DNA from: Collimonas sp. OK307
GTDB taxonomy: Bacteria; Pseudomonadota; Gammaproteobacteria; Burkholderiales; Burkholderiaceae_D
Assembly (NCBI RefSeq): GCF_900113705.1
Contig: NZ_FOQI01000018.1
Span: forward strand, 36,213-100,212
Direction: 5' to 3'
DNA length: 64,000 nucleotides
The position numbers and the translations under genes were made by a program. The stretch's first letter is position 1, and the number at the start of each line of letters is the position of its first letter. Below the pieces are notes generated by a model. That model searched no databases and was not told where the DNA came from. It worked only from the letters and a program-made list of their open reading frames with translations. Positions 45,849-54,076 of the stretch are shown here, piece after piece.

Positions 45849-45920
45849 ATACTGTCAACCTATTTTAGGACTGGACGGTTTTCCAAATACGAAATCGGAA
45901 CGAGCAGACAGGCGCCGAAG

Positions 45921-46457
45921 CTACCACATCAAGTCGTCCGGGATCTGGAAGGCCGCGTACGGGTCGTCCGCATCGATCTCGGTGCTGGTCTTGTTTACCC
46001 GCACGACGATCGACGCATCGCGTTCCGCGATCTTGTCGGCGATTATCCTCGGCACCAATTCTCTGGCGTCGCCCTGACAGATAATCACCAGGCGCCCAGC
46101 CACTAAATGCGCCTGCACTGCGGCCGACACATAGAGCCGTTCGACCTTCTTGTCGTAGGTGAAATTGTAGGCGATGTCGCCGCTACCCTTGCTTTGGCGA
46201 TTCTGTTGCACCATCTGGGCAATTTGCGCCACGATCGCCTTTTGGGTAGCCGCCGCATCGCGCTGGGCATTGAGTTCACGCGCCCGTTCTGCATTCTTGC
46301 GTTGTGTTTCGAGTGCAGCCAGGCGCGTTTCATCGACGCTGGTCGTACCGCTCCGGCGCTCAGCCTTCTTCTGTTTGTTCTTGTCCTGGTTAACCAGTTT
46401 GACTTTAGTTTTGTCGACCAGGCCGGCTTTTAAAAATTGTTCTTGTAACGAGGCCAT
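45921..46457 (-). CDS. DUF2058 domain-containing protein
   Basis: A 178-residue protein matching the DUF2058 (YaiL-type) family. It has MASLQEQFLKAGLVDKTKVK at the N-terminus, a basic, Lys/Arg/Gln-rich coiled region (residues about 20-80) and a compact C-terminal part with LVIICQGDARELVPRIIADK. The family is described as nucleic-acid-associated, with no fixed activity known to me. The ATG at 46457 is chosen over a TTG at 46577 because the family opens at this Met. Confidence 0.82.
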   Translation of the reverse strand: MASLQEQFLKAGLVDKTKVKLVNQDKNKQKKAERRSGTTSVDETRLAALETQRKNAERARELNAQRDAAATQKAIVAQIAQMVQQNRQSKGSGDIAYNFTYDKKVERLYVSAAVQAHLVAGRLVIICQGDARELVPRIIADKIAERDASIVVRVNKTSTEIDADDPYAAFQIPDDLMW

Positions 46458-46826
46458 ACGTGCTGCTCCGAAAATAGGGTTCGCCGGTCTGAATAATAGT
46501 GTCAACCGGTGGAAAGACGCTAGCATAGCAAAATATAGCCCCCGGTAGCGATCTAGCCAGCACTCCCACAATTGCAATACCGAAGCTTTTTACTATCCAT
46601 GCGACGAACAGTCCGAACTAACTGGGGTTCAGAGTGAACTTGCGTTGCGAGCCGGTTGGTATGGTGCAATATTTAATATGGAATAGATATCGGAATTTTC
46701 CCATTATTGGGCAGGAAAAAATCTGTCTATTCGCGCGTTCGCGGGAACGACTGGGACGCATAGCCGGGGACGCCTGGTCCGGAGCACGTGGCCGGGACCG
46801 CCCAAACCAGCTCTCCCAAACATCCC
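46458..46826. other. Intergenic region between DUF2058 and dienelactone hydrolase genes
   Basis: A 369-bp spacer upstream of the DUF2058 gene and downstream of the dienelactone hydrolase gene, both on the minus strand. No gene, RNA or clear repeat is supported. Confidence 0.35.
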
Positions 46827-47525
46827 TTACAAATTATCGCTAAGAAAAGTCAACGAATTACCATGCGCTTCTGCCGCGGCGCGCTGGTGATAGCTCGACC
46901 GGTGCGAGCAATTAAAGCCATGTTCAGCGCCCGGATAGATGTGAACCTCGACGTCTTCATTGTTTTCAAAACGCTCGGCAATGCTCTGCACAGTCTCCAT
47001 TGAAATATGGCTGTCAGCGCCACCGAAATGCATCAGCAGCGGTACTTTGATGTCGTCGGCGCGTTGCAATTGATTCTGGATGCCGCCACCGTAATACGCG
47101 ATCGCCGCATCGACCTGGCCGTTGGCTGCGGCGAGATACGCGAGCAAGCCGCCGAAACAATAACCGATGACGGCCAGCTTGCCGTCCAGGCCAGGTTGCT
47201 CCTTCAAGGCCGCAACGGTCAGCGCGATATCGGATTCCGCCTTGGCGACGTCGACAGCTTGCCTCAACTCCATGGCGCGTTTCCATCCGGCTTCGTCATA
47301 GCCCAATTCGATGCGATGGCCGCTGCGCCAGAATAAATCCGGCGCCAGCACCACGTAGCCGTCGGCAGCGTATTGCTCGGCAACCGCGCGGATGTGTTCA
47401 TTGACGCCGAAAATTTCCTGGATCAGGACGATGCCGGGGCCTTTACCGGTGTGCGGAATGGCCAGGTAAGCACCGAAGGTACCGTCGGCAGCCTCGATGT
47501 CGATCCATTTGGTGGTAACGCTCAT
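46827..47525 (-). CDS. Dienelactone hydrolase family protein
   Basis: A 232-residue alpha/beta hydrolase. The nucleophile is a Cys in GYCFGG near residue 120, the acid is in FGGADSHISME near residue 169, and the His is in YPGAEHGFNC near residue 202. This triad (Cys-His-Asp) is typical of dienelactone hydrolases, which open the lactone in chlorocatechol and muconate pathways, though many relatives are general carboxyl-esterases. It is monocistronic as far as can be seen. Confidence 0.9.
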   Translation of the reverse strand: MSVTTKWIDIEAADGTFGAYLAIPHTGKGPGIVLIQEIFGVNEHIRAVAEQYAADGYVVLAPDLFWRSGHRIELGYDEAGWKRAMELRQAVDVAKAESDIALTVAALKEQPGLDGKLAVIGYCFGGLLAYLAAANGQVDAAIAYYGGGIQNQLQRADDIKVPLLMHFGGADSHISMETVQSIAERFENNEDVEVHIYPGAEHGFNCSHRSSYHQRAAAEAHGNSLTFLSDNL

Positions 47526-47862
47526 GATGGGTCCTCTCTGTGCGAGAAATAAAAGTTGGTGTGTTGGGGAGGCCGGCTTGCGGCAGCTGAAATTATCCGG
47601 TTTTATCTGTATCGAAGGCGAACCTCTGCGTCAGAACAAGTCGATGCCCGAACGACATGCTACCAGATGCATGCTAGGCAAGTTCGATAGCACCCTGATT
47701 CCGCCAGCCTGTCGATGCCGCGTACGATTTCAATCAATGCCAAGGAATAAAAGAGAATTTCCCAGAGCGGGTACGCAAAATAAAAATCCGCATCAATTCA
47801 GCATATTATTAGTGCGAAGTTAAGCGTCGGACATAACAACATCTCGAGACAAAAGGCAGGTA
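47526..47862. other. Divergent intergenic region upstream of fadD
   Basis: A 337-bp spacer between the divergent dienelactone hydrolase and fadD genes, holding both promoters. No strong palindrome was noted. Confidence 0.35.
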
Positions 47863-49545
47863 ATGGATAAGATCTGGCTGAAATCGTACCCCAAGGGCGT
47901 TCCTGCGGAAATTGACATTTCGCAGTACCACTCACTGGTGCATTTAATGGAAGAGTCTTTCCGTAAATTCGGTGCACGCAACGCTTACGCCTGCATGGGA
48001 AAGTTCCTGACCTACGCCGAGGTGGATGACTATTCAAAAAAGCTGGCGGCCTGGCTGCAGGGCAGAGGCCTGAAAAAAGGGGCGCGCGTTGCCGTCATGA
48101 TGCCGAACGTGTTGCAGTACCCGATCACCGTGGTCGCCATCTTGCGTGCCGGTTACACGGTGGTCAATGTCAACCCGCTGTACACACCGCGTGAACTCGA
48201 ACATCAGCTGATTGATTCAGGCTCGGAAGCGCTGATCGTCCTGGAAAATTTTGCCGTGACGGTGCAGCAGGTTATTGCCAAAACCCAGGTAAAACACGTT
48301 GTTGTCGCCAGCATGGGCGATCTGCTGGGCGGCACAAAAGGCATGCTGGTCAATTTTGTCGTGCGCAAGGTAAAAAAGATGGTGCCGGCGTTCTCGCTGC
48401 CGAACGCCACCCCGTTCAAGGCCGCGCTGGCAGAGGGAGCACGTATGCCGCTTGCTGCGGTCGCCCTGGGGCATGACGACATCGCTTTCCTGCAGTACAC
48501 GGGCGGCACCACCGGGGTCTCGAAAGGCGCGGTGCTGTCGCATCGGAACATGATTGCCAACGCGCTGCAAAACGACGCCTGGGCTCAGCCGGCATTACAG
48601 AAGGAACCGAAGATCGAAGCGATGAGCATCGTCTGCGCACTGCCGCTGTACCATATCTTCGCGCTCACCGTGTGTATGGTGATGGGTACGCGTTGGGGTG
48701 CAATGAACATCCTGATCCCTAATCCACGAGACATTCCAGGGTTCGTCAAGGAACTGGCGAAGCATGAATTCAATGTCCTGCCAGGAGTTAACACTTTATA
48801 TAACGCTTTGCTGAATAATCCGGACTTTGCAAAGCTTGATTTTTCATCACTGAAGATGTGCCCCGGGGGCGGCATGGCGGTGCAACAGACCGTCAACGAA
48901 AAATGGCTGAAGCTCACCGGCTGCTTGATCATTGAAGGCTACGGCCTGTCGGAAACATCGCCCACGGCAATCTCCAACCTGTCCGATACGACAGAGTTTT
49001 CAGGTTCGATCGGCATACCGATTCCCTCTACGGAAGTCGTGATCCTCGATGACGACGGCCATGCCGTGCCGTTCGGCCAGGCTGGCGAAATCGCGATTCG
49101 CGGTCCGCAGGTAATGGTCGGATACTGGAAGCGTCCCGATGAAACCGCGCAGGCCATAAGCGCAGACGGTTTTTTCAAGACTGGCGATATCGGCATCATG
49201 GATGAGCGCGGCTACACCCGGATCGTCGATCGCAAGAAGGACATGATCCTGGTATCCGGCTTTAACGTTTATCCGACTGAAATCGAAGGTGTGGTTGCCG
49301 CACATCCCGATGTGCTGGAATGCGCATGCATTGGCGTCCCGGACAGCCATGCCGGCGAAGCGGTCAAGCTATTCGTGGTGCCCAGAGTCGCGACGTTGAC
49401 GGCTGAGCAATTGATGGATTACTGCAAGGAACAACTTACCGGATACAAAAGACCGAAGTACATCGAATTTCGCAGCGAACTGCCAAAGTCGAATGTCGGC
49501 AAGATTCTGCGCCGCGAGTTACGCGAAGAAAGGAAAGTTGCATAG
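47863..49545 (+). CDS. fadD: Long-chain fatty-acid-CoA ligase
   Basis: A 560-residue adenylate-forming enzyme. The AMP-binding P-loop-like motif is YTGGTTGVSKGAVLSHRN near residue 212, the second core motif GYGLSETSP lies near residue 360, the hinge region TGDIGIMDERGYTRIVDRK near residue 438, and the C-terminal catalytic Lys in PKSNVGKILRRE. It activates free fatty acids to acyl-CoA using ATP at the inner membrane, for beta-oxidation or lipid synthesis. The length fits FadD (about 560). Confidence 0.93.
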   Translation: MDKIWLKSYPKGVPAEIDISQYHSLVHLMEESFRKFGARNAYACMGKFLTYAEVDDYSKKLAAWLQGRGLKKGARVAVMMPNVLQYPITVVAILRAGYTVVNVNPLYTPRELEHQLIDSGSEALIVLENFAVTVQQVIAKTQVKHVVVASMGDLLGGTKGMLVNFVVRKVKKMVPAFSLPNATPFKAALAEGARMPLAAVALGHDDIAFLQYTGGTTGVSKGAVLSHRNMIANALQNDAWAQPALQKEPKIEAMSIVCALPLYHIFALTVCMVMGTRWGAMNILIPNPRDIPGFVKELAKHEFNVLPGVNTLYNALLNNPDFAKLDFSSLKMCPGGGMAVQQTVNEKWLKLTGCLIIEGYGLSETSPTAISNLSDTTEFSGSIGIPIPSTEVVILDDDGHAVPFGQAGEIAIRGPQVMVGYWKRPDETAQAISADGFFKTGDIGIMDERGYTRIVDRKKDMILVSGFNVYPTEIEGVVAAHPDVLECACIGVPDSHAGEAVKLFVVPRVATLTAEQLMDYCKEQLTGYKRPKYIEFRSELPKSNVGKILRRELREERKVA

Positions 49546-49609
49546 ATAGTCCGGTCGACCGGCTTGCAATTCTTGCATCCATTTGGCATGAACCTTCAAG
49601 TGAATAGAA

Positions 49610-50560
49610 ATGAATAACATAAGTCGACGAACCCTGTTGGGAATTGGCATTGCTGGTGCATCGGCGGCGATGCTCAGCCCGCGTCATCTCTACGCAGCGC
49701 CGCTATCCGCTACCGAACAAGAGATCCCGCTCTGGCCCGACGACAAGCCGCCTGGCGGAAACGGTCCTCAAGGAACTGAGCGAACCAGCGCCAAAGGATC
49801 CGTCACGAATATCTCTCGTCCGCGCATGGTCGTCTATCGTCCGGAACGTCCCAACGGCAACGCGGTGCTGGTGATTGCCGGCGGCGGATACGCGCATATC
49901 GAGCGCGGTCCGGAAAGCTTCCCGGCCGCCCGATGGCTTCAGTCGATTGGATTTACCGTGTTTGAATTGATCTATCGTTTGCCGGGCGAAGGCTGGTCGA
50001 ATAGTGCGCCGTTTCAAGATGGCCAGCGCGCCATGCGCCTGATCCGGTCGTCAGCGTCGAAGTACGGCCTGAACGCCAACCGCATCGGGATCATCGGATT
50101 TTCCGCCGGTGGCCATCTGGCAGGCACCACTGCGGCAGAACCGGATAGCCAGCGCTACCCGGCAATCGATGCGGCAGACCAGCAATCCGCTCGCCCCGAT
50201 TTCGCCGGCTTGATCTACCCGGTGCTCACCTTCATGCCACCCTATGACAATACGCGGTCGCGCCGTGAGATTGTGGGCAAGCATCCCACCGCTGCTCAAA
50301 GCGAAGCTTTTTCGGTGGAACGGCATGTGGGAAACAGGATGCCGCCGACCTTTTTAGCGCAAGCCGCCGATGATCCGATCTCTCCGATTCAAAATAGCCT
50401 GCTCATGTTCAATGCGCTCAAGGCCGCGCAGATTCCAGCGGAAATGCACATTTTCCAAGAGGGTGGCCATGGCTGGGGATTGGGGAAAACCGGGAGCCCG
50501 GTGCACGCATGGCCGGCTTTGTTCGAGACTTGGATTGCCGGAACAAGTACAGCAACCTAA
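49610..50560 (+). CDS. Tat-exported alpha/beta hydrolase (esterase)
   Basis: A 316-residue esterase. The N-terminal Tat signal (residues about 1-30) contains SRRTLLGIGIAGASAAML. The nucleophile elbow is IGFSAGG near residue 164, and the His is in EGGHGWG near residue 287. It is similar to the BD-FAE/acetyl-xylan-esterase-like family that removes acyl groups from sugars. It probably works in the periplasm or outside the cell. Its stop overlaps the 3' end of the MocR gene by 4 bp in tail-to-tail arrangement. Confidence 0.87.
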   Translation: MNNISRRTLLGIGIAGASAAMLSPRHLYAAPLSATEQEIPLWPDDKPPGGNGPQGTERTSAKGSVTNISRPRMVVYRPERPNGNAVLVIAGGGYAHIERGPESFPAARWLQSIGFTVFELIYRLPGEGWSNSAPFQDGQRAMRLIRSSASKYGLNANRIGIIGFSAGGHLAGTTAAEPDSQRYPAIDAADQQSARPDFAGLIYPVLTFMPPYDNTRSRREIVGKHPTAAQSEAFSVERHVGNRMPPTFLAQAADDPISPIQNSLLMFNALKAAQIPAEMHIFQEGGHGWGLGKTGSPVHAWPALFETWIAGTSTAT

Positions 50561-52086
50561 GACATCTCTGCGGCCTGAATCAATTGCGAAAGCCGGTGGA
50601 CCAAAGGCGCGAACAGTTCCGCCGACGTATTGCCGTATCCCAGCACCAAGCCGTTATCCCCGGCCATAGGGCACAACGCAAAACCCGATAACGGAGACGG
50701 CGCGATGCCGTAACGCCGGGCGGCCTCGGCGATCTTGCGGTCGGGATAACGCGCGGGCAATCGCACAGTCAGATGCAATCCGCAATGCCCGCCTTCGATG
50801 ACATACGGCAGCAGCAAGTGCCGAGTCAGCGCCTCGCGCAGCGCTTGCTGGCGGTCGCGATACAGGCGGCGCATGCGGCCCAGGTGGCGGCTGAACTGGC
50901 CGCTTTCGATGAACTCGGCCAGCGCCAGCTGTTCGTAGCGATGGCCGCCACGCAGCATTTCTTCCAGCGATGCCTGCATCTCCGCGGCCAGCGCTTCCGG
51001 CAGGACCAGAAAACCCATCCGCAACGACGGAAACATGGTCTTGCTGAACGTGCCGACGTACAGCACGGGCGCCTGCGTCACCAGCCCTTGCATGGCGCCG
51101 ATGGATTCGCCGGCGTGGCGGAATTCGCTGTCGTAATCGTCTTCGATGATCCATGCGCCGTGGCGTTGCGCTTGCGCGATCAGTTCCAGACGGCGCGCCG
51201 CGGTCAACACGGCGCCGGTCGGATACTGATGCGACGGCGTGGTGTAGATCAGGCGTGGCGGCTGAGACTGCCAATCGTTTTCGGTTGCGATCAAGCCGTC
51301 GGCGTCGACGCGCATTGGCACTATGCGCAGGTCGCCCGCATGCATCGCGGCCTTTGCCCCGCGATAACCTGGATCCTCAACCCATGCCGTATCGCCGGGG
51401 TTGCTTAACAAACGTACGCATAGTGCCAGAGCCTCCTGCGCGCCTTCAGTAATGATGACTTGAGACGGCTCGCAGCGTACCCCGCGAGCGACACCCAGAT
51501 GACGTGCGATAGAGGCGCGCAACGCCGGCTCACCCAGCGGATCGCCGTAGCCCAGGGCCGCTGGTCCGGCTCGGCGGATAGCGCGGTCTACCCCGCGCCG
51601 CCAGGCGGCCAGCGGAAAATGAGACAAGGCCGGGACGCCAGGGCGCAACGTCACGCCGCCATCGGCGCGTGGCACAGTCGGCTGCGTGGTCGGCTTGATA
51701 TGCGCCAGGCGTTGCGCGATGACGGGTGCGGATGGCGCATTGCCTGTCGTCCGGGCAGAGCGTGGCCGCGCCGGACGCGATAGCGCCGCCACCCTGGTGC
51801 CTTGGCGATCAGGTTGCACATACCCTTCCGCAGCAAGAAGGTCGTATGCTGCAGTGACGGTATTGCGCGATATCGACAGCGCCTCGGCCAAGGCGCGCGA
51901 GCCCGGCAAACGGCTGCCAGGTGCAAGGCGAGCATCCAGGATAGCTTCCTTGATGCGATGGTGCAGCTGGCGTTGCATGGGCGCCGCATCGCGGTGCTTG
52001 TCCAGCGGAGCCTCGAGTAAAACCTGTGGCACCAGAGCTGGGGGAGTCGTCGTCATGGGAAGATCGAGAAAGTGCGAATGTGCCAT
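50557..52086 (-). CDS. MocR-type regulator (GntR HTH fused to aminotransferase domain)
   Basis: A 509-residue regulator. It has a GntR winged HTH (residues about 30-95, with EALSISRNTVTAAYDLLAAE) joined to a class I aminotransferase-like domain that binds pyridoxal phosphate (WIIEDDYDSEFR near residue 315, Lys in VGTFSKTMFPSLRMGF near residue 347). This is the PdxR/MocR architecture that senses vitamin B6 or amino-acid derivatives. I chose the start at 52086; 52056 is also possible. It is divergent from a GNAT gene, with two direct repeats between them. Confidence 0.92.
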   Translation of the reverse strand: MAHSHFLDLPMTTTPPALVPQVLLEAPLDKHRDAAPMQRQLHHRIKEAILDARLAPGSRLPGSRALAEALSISRNTVTAAYDLLAAEGYVQPDRQGTRVAALSRPARPRSARTTGNAPSAPVIAQRLAHIKPTTQPTVPRADGGVTLRPGVPALSHFPLAAWRRGVDRAIRRAGPAALGYGDPLGEPALRASIARHLGVARGVRCEPSQVIITEGAQEALALCVRLLSNPGDTAWVEDPGYRGAKAAMHAGDLRIVPMRVDADGLIATENDWQSQPPRLIYTTPSHQYPTGAVLTAARRLELIAQAQRHGAWIIEDDYDSEFRHAGESIGAMQGLVTQAPVLYVGTFSKTMFPSLRMGFLVLPEALAAEMQASLEEMLRGGHRYEQLALAEFIESGQFSRHLGRMRRLYRDRQQALREALTRHLLLPYVIEGGHCGLHLTVRLPARYPDRKIAEAARRYGIAPSPLSGFALCPMAGDNGLVLGYGNTSAELFAPLVHRLSQLIQAAEMS

Positions 52087-52109
52087 CGGTATGGTTTGAA
52101 CATCATTTC

Positions 52110-52141
52110 GTGGCACTATTAAATACGTACGATGTGGCACT
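52110..52141. promoter_or_regulatory. Direct repeats GTGGCACT, candidate MocR operator
   Basis: GTGGCACTATTAAA starts at 52110 and GTGGCACTTTTAAA at 52134, 24 bp apart, in the spacer between the MocR gene and the divergent acetyltransferase. PdxR/MocR regulators commonly bind direct repeats at about this spacing. Confidence 0.6.
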
Positions 52142-52224
52142 TTTAAAGGATCCACGAAGCGCTTACTGTAGCACATGTCCGACACACGTCCAACTTCATG
52201 TAGCGAGGAACCGAGGAACCATCC

Positions 52225-52944
52225 ATGCCAAATATTCTGAATCAATACCAACAGCCAATCGGCGAACTTGTGCCCGACTGGGCCCCACGTGCGCGGCCAC
52301 CGCGTACCGTAATCGAAGGCCGCTACTGCCGCCTGGAACCGCTGGATCCGCAGCGCCACGCGGCAGACCTCTTTGCGGCCTACAGCACAGCGCCGGACGC
52401 GCGCGACTGGACCTATTTGTCGGTCGGCCCGTTTGCCGATGCCGCGAGCTACCGCGATTATGCCGAGCGCGCTGCAGCCAGCCCTGATCCCCTGCACTAC
52501 GCTGTCATCGATCTCAAGACCGGTCGCGCAATCGGCACCCTGGCCCTGATGCGGATCGATCCGGCTAACGGTGTGATCGAAGTCGGGTTCGTGACGTTCT
52601 CGCCACTTCTGAAGCGCACCCCGATATCCACCGAGGCCCAGTATTTGCTGATGAAGCATGCCTTCGAGCAGCTGGGTTACCGGCGCTACGAATGGAAGTG
52701 CGACAGCCTGAACGCACCTTCACGCCAGGCGGCCCTGCGCCTTGGTTTCCAGTTTGAAGGAATATTTCGTCAAGCTGTCGTCGCCAAGGGGCGCAACCGC
52801 AATACCGCCTGGTTCGCCATATTGGACGGCGAGTGGCCTGCGTTGCGCGCGGCCTTTGAGAAATGGCTGGCGCCGGAGAATTTCGATGCGCAAGGGCAGC
52901 AGCGGACATCGCTGGCGGAGATGCGCGACGCCAAAGTTACCTAG
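52225..52944 (+). CDS. GNAT family N-acetyltransferase
   Basis: A 239-residue acetyltransferase of the RimJ/RimL type. The acceptor side begins VIEGRYCRLEPLDPQRHA near residue 30, and the acetyl-CoA region contains LGYRRYEWKCDSLNAPSRQA near residue 152, where the GNAT fold binds the pantetheine arm. It transfers acetyl from acetyl-CoA to an amine or a protein N-terminus; the substrate is unknown. It is divergent from the MocR gene, the usual layout for a MocR target. Confidence 0.87.
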   Translation: MPNILNQYQQPIGELVPDWAPRARPPRTVIEGRYCRLEPLDPQRHAADLFAAYSTAPDARDWTYLSVGPFADAASYRDYAERAAASPDPLHYAVIDLKTGRAIGTLALMRIDPANGVIEVGFVTFSPLLKRTPISTEAQYLLMKHAFEQLGYRRYEWKCDSLNAPSRQAALRLGFQFEGIFRQAVVAKGRNRNTAWFAILDGEWPALRAAFEKWLAPENFDAQGQQRTSLAEMRDAKVT

Positions 52945-52991
52945 GCGCCCCTGCTGCGTGACGCTTCCCTGGCGCGGCTGGCTGGAATGGC

Positions 52992-53408
52992 TTACCGTCC
53001 CGGGGACTGATCTTGCCGGAGCAATTCATAGGCATCCATACGTCCAATCGTGCGTTCGATGAGACAATACTTCCTGGTATTTTCTCTTTCTATCGGCACG
53101 GTCTTGTTATCAGCCTGGATTGAACAATCCAGCAGGATCGTCTTCTTCCACTCCACAAAATCATCGGCAAGCTGCTGTTTTTTTGCACCTGCCAACGACT
53201 GCGATATCGATTGATGCAGAGCTACGACAGCTTTGCTTTGCAGGTTCAATTCGTCGCTCAGGCAAGCTGATTTCGATTTCTCGCTTGTGTTGGCGGCGGC
53301 GAGACAGGTTTTGAATCCGTTCGAAAAGTCGTGACTTCCTGTCGCTGCGATTGAAGCTAGCGGAACAAAAAACATGGCCGCAGCAAAAAAAATGAAATGG
53401 TGCTTCAT
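52992..53408 (-). CDS. LprI/DUF1311-like exported protein
   Basis: A 138-residue exported protein. The signal peptide spans residues 1-22 (FIFFAAAMFFVPLASIAATG), followed by a small Cys-containing domain (Cys at about 33, 46, 92 and 113) resembling the lysozyme-inhibitor LprI-like DUF1311 family. Members protect peptidoglycan from lysozyme. The ATG at 53408 follows AGGA. The family call is moderate, as the typical motifs are degenerate. Confidence 0.65.
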   Translation of the reverse strand: MKHHFIFFAAAMFFVPLASIAATGSHDFSNGFKTCLAAANTSEKSKSACLSDELNLQSKAVVALHQSISQSLAGAKKQQLADDFVEWKKTILLDCSIQADNKTVPIERENTRKYCLIERTIGRMDAYELLRQDQSPGR

Positions 53409-53523
53409 GGCATCGTCCTGATGGAAATCCAAATGGATGTAATCGTCTTCTCCCATAAGAATGCCACGAGCCGGATTTCCACGCTCGACAAACTGGTTCA
53501 GCCATGGTGCGGCCAGTGAACCG

Positions 53524-54012
53524 TCAGTTTGTATTGGAAGACGGATCCGGCAACGCCGTCCTCATTTCCGGCGCTGTGGCGCCGTCACTGGCGCCATGAC
53601 TATCCGTCAACACCCGGGTCTGCGCGATTTGACCACAACGCAATACGACGGCATTGCCTGCGATTTTTTCCAGCAACAGATTGCCGTCAAACATTTGCGC
53701 CTCAGCGACAATAAGTGAACCGCGCGTCTCATTGTTGAGCACGGCGAAACCGGCTTGCCGATAGCCGCCCGCTCCGAGGCTGATAAGCCGCCATGAATTC
53801 AAGCGTTCTGCGGAACAATCCGTAGCGACACTGCCTGCGGCGACTGGCTGTATCGGCATGGCGTGACCGGGCGTGATTGCAGCAGCGCCGCTGGCTGGCA
53901 ACAGCACTATGGCAGAGCGGGGCAACATATCCGGGGCGGTCAGGTATACCAGCAAGGCAATGAATATGATTCCTGCCAAGCCTATCCCCAACGCAAATTT
54001 TTTCTCATTCAT
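53524..54012 (-). CDS. Membrane-anchored protein of unknown function
   Basis: A 162-residue protein. One N-terminal transmembrane helix (residues about 8-27) is followed by a Pro/Ala-rich linker and a periplasmic domain near residues 70-135. The overall shape resembles short PulC/HofP-like components of secretion or pilus systems, but no diagnostic motif supports that. It lies between the LprI-like gene and the phospholipase gene on the same strand. Confidence 0.6.
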   Translation of the reverse strand: MNEKKFALGIGLAGIIFIALLVYLTAPDMLPRSAIVLLPASGAAAITPGHAMPIQPVAAGSVATDCSAERLNSWRLISLGAGGYRQAGFAVLNNETRGSLIVAEAQMFDGNLLLEKIAGNAVVLRCGQIAQTRVLTDSHGASDGATAPEMRTALPDPSSNTN

Positions 54013-54076
54013 TACTGCACCTTGCTCTCGAGCCGGTGCTATCGGCGATGCGACAGCCCCGGCTCCGCCTATGAAC

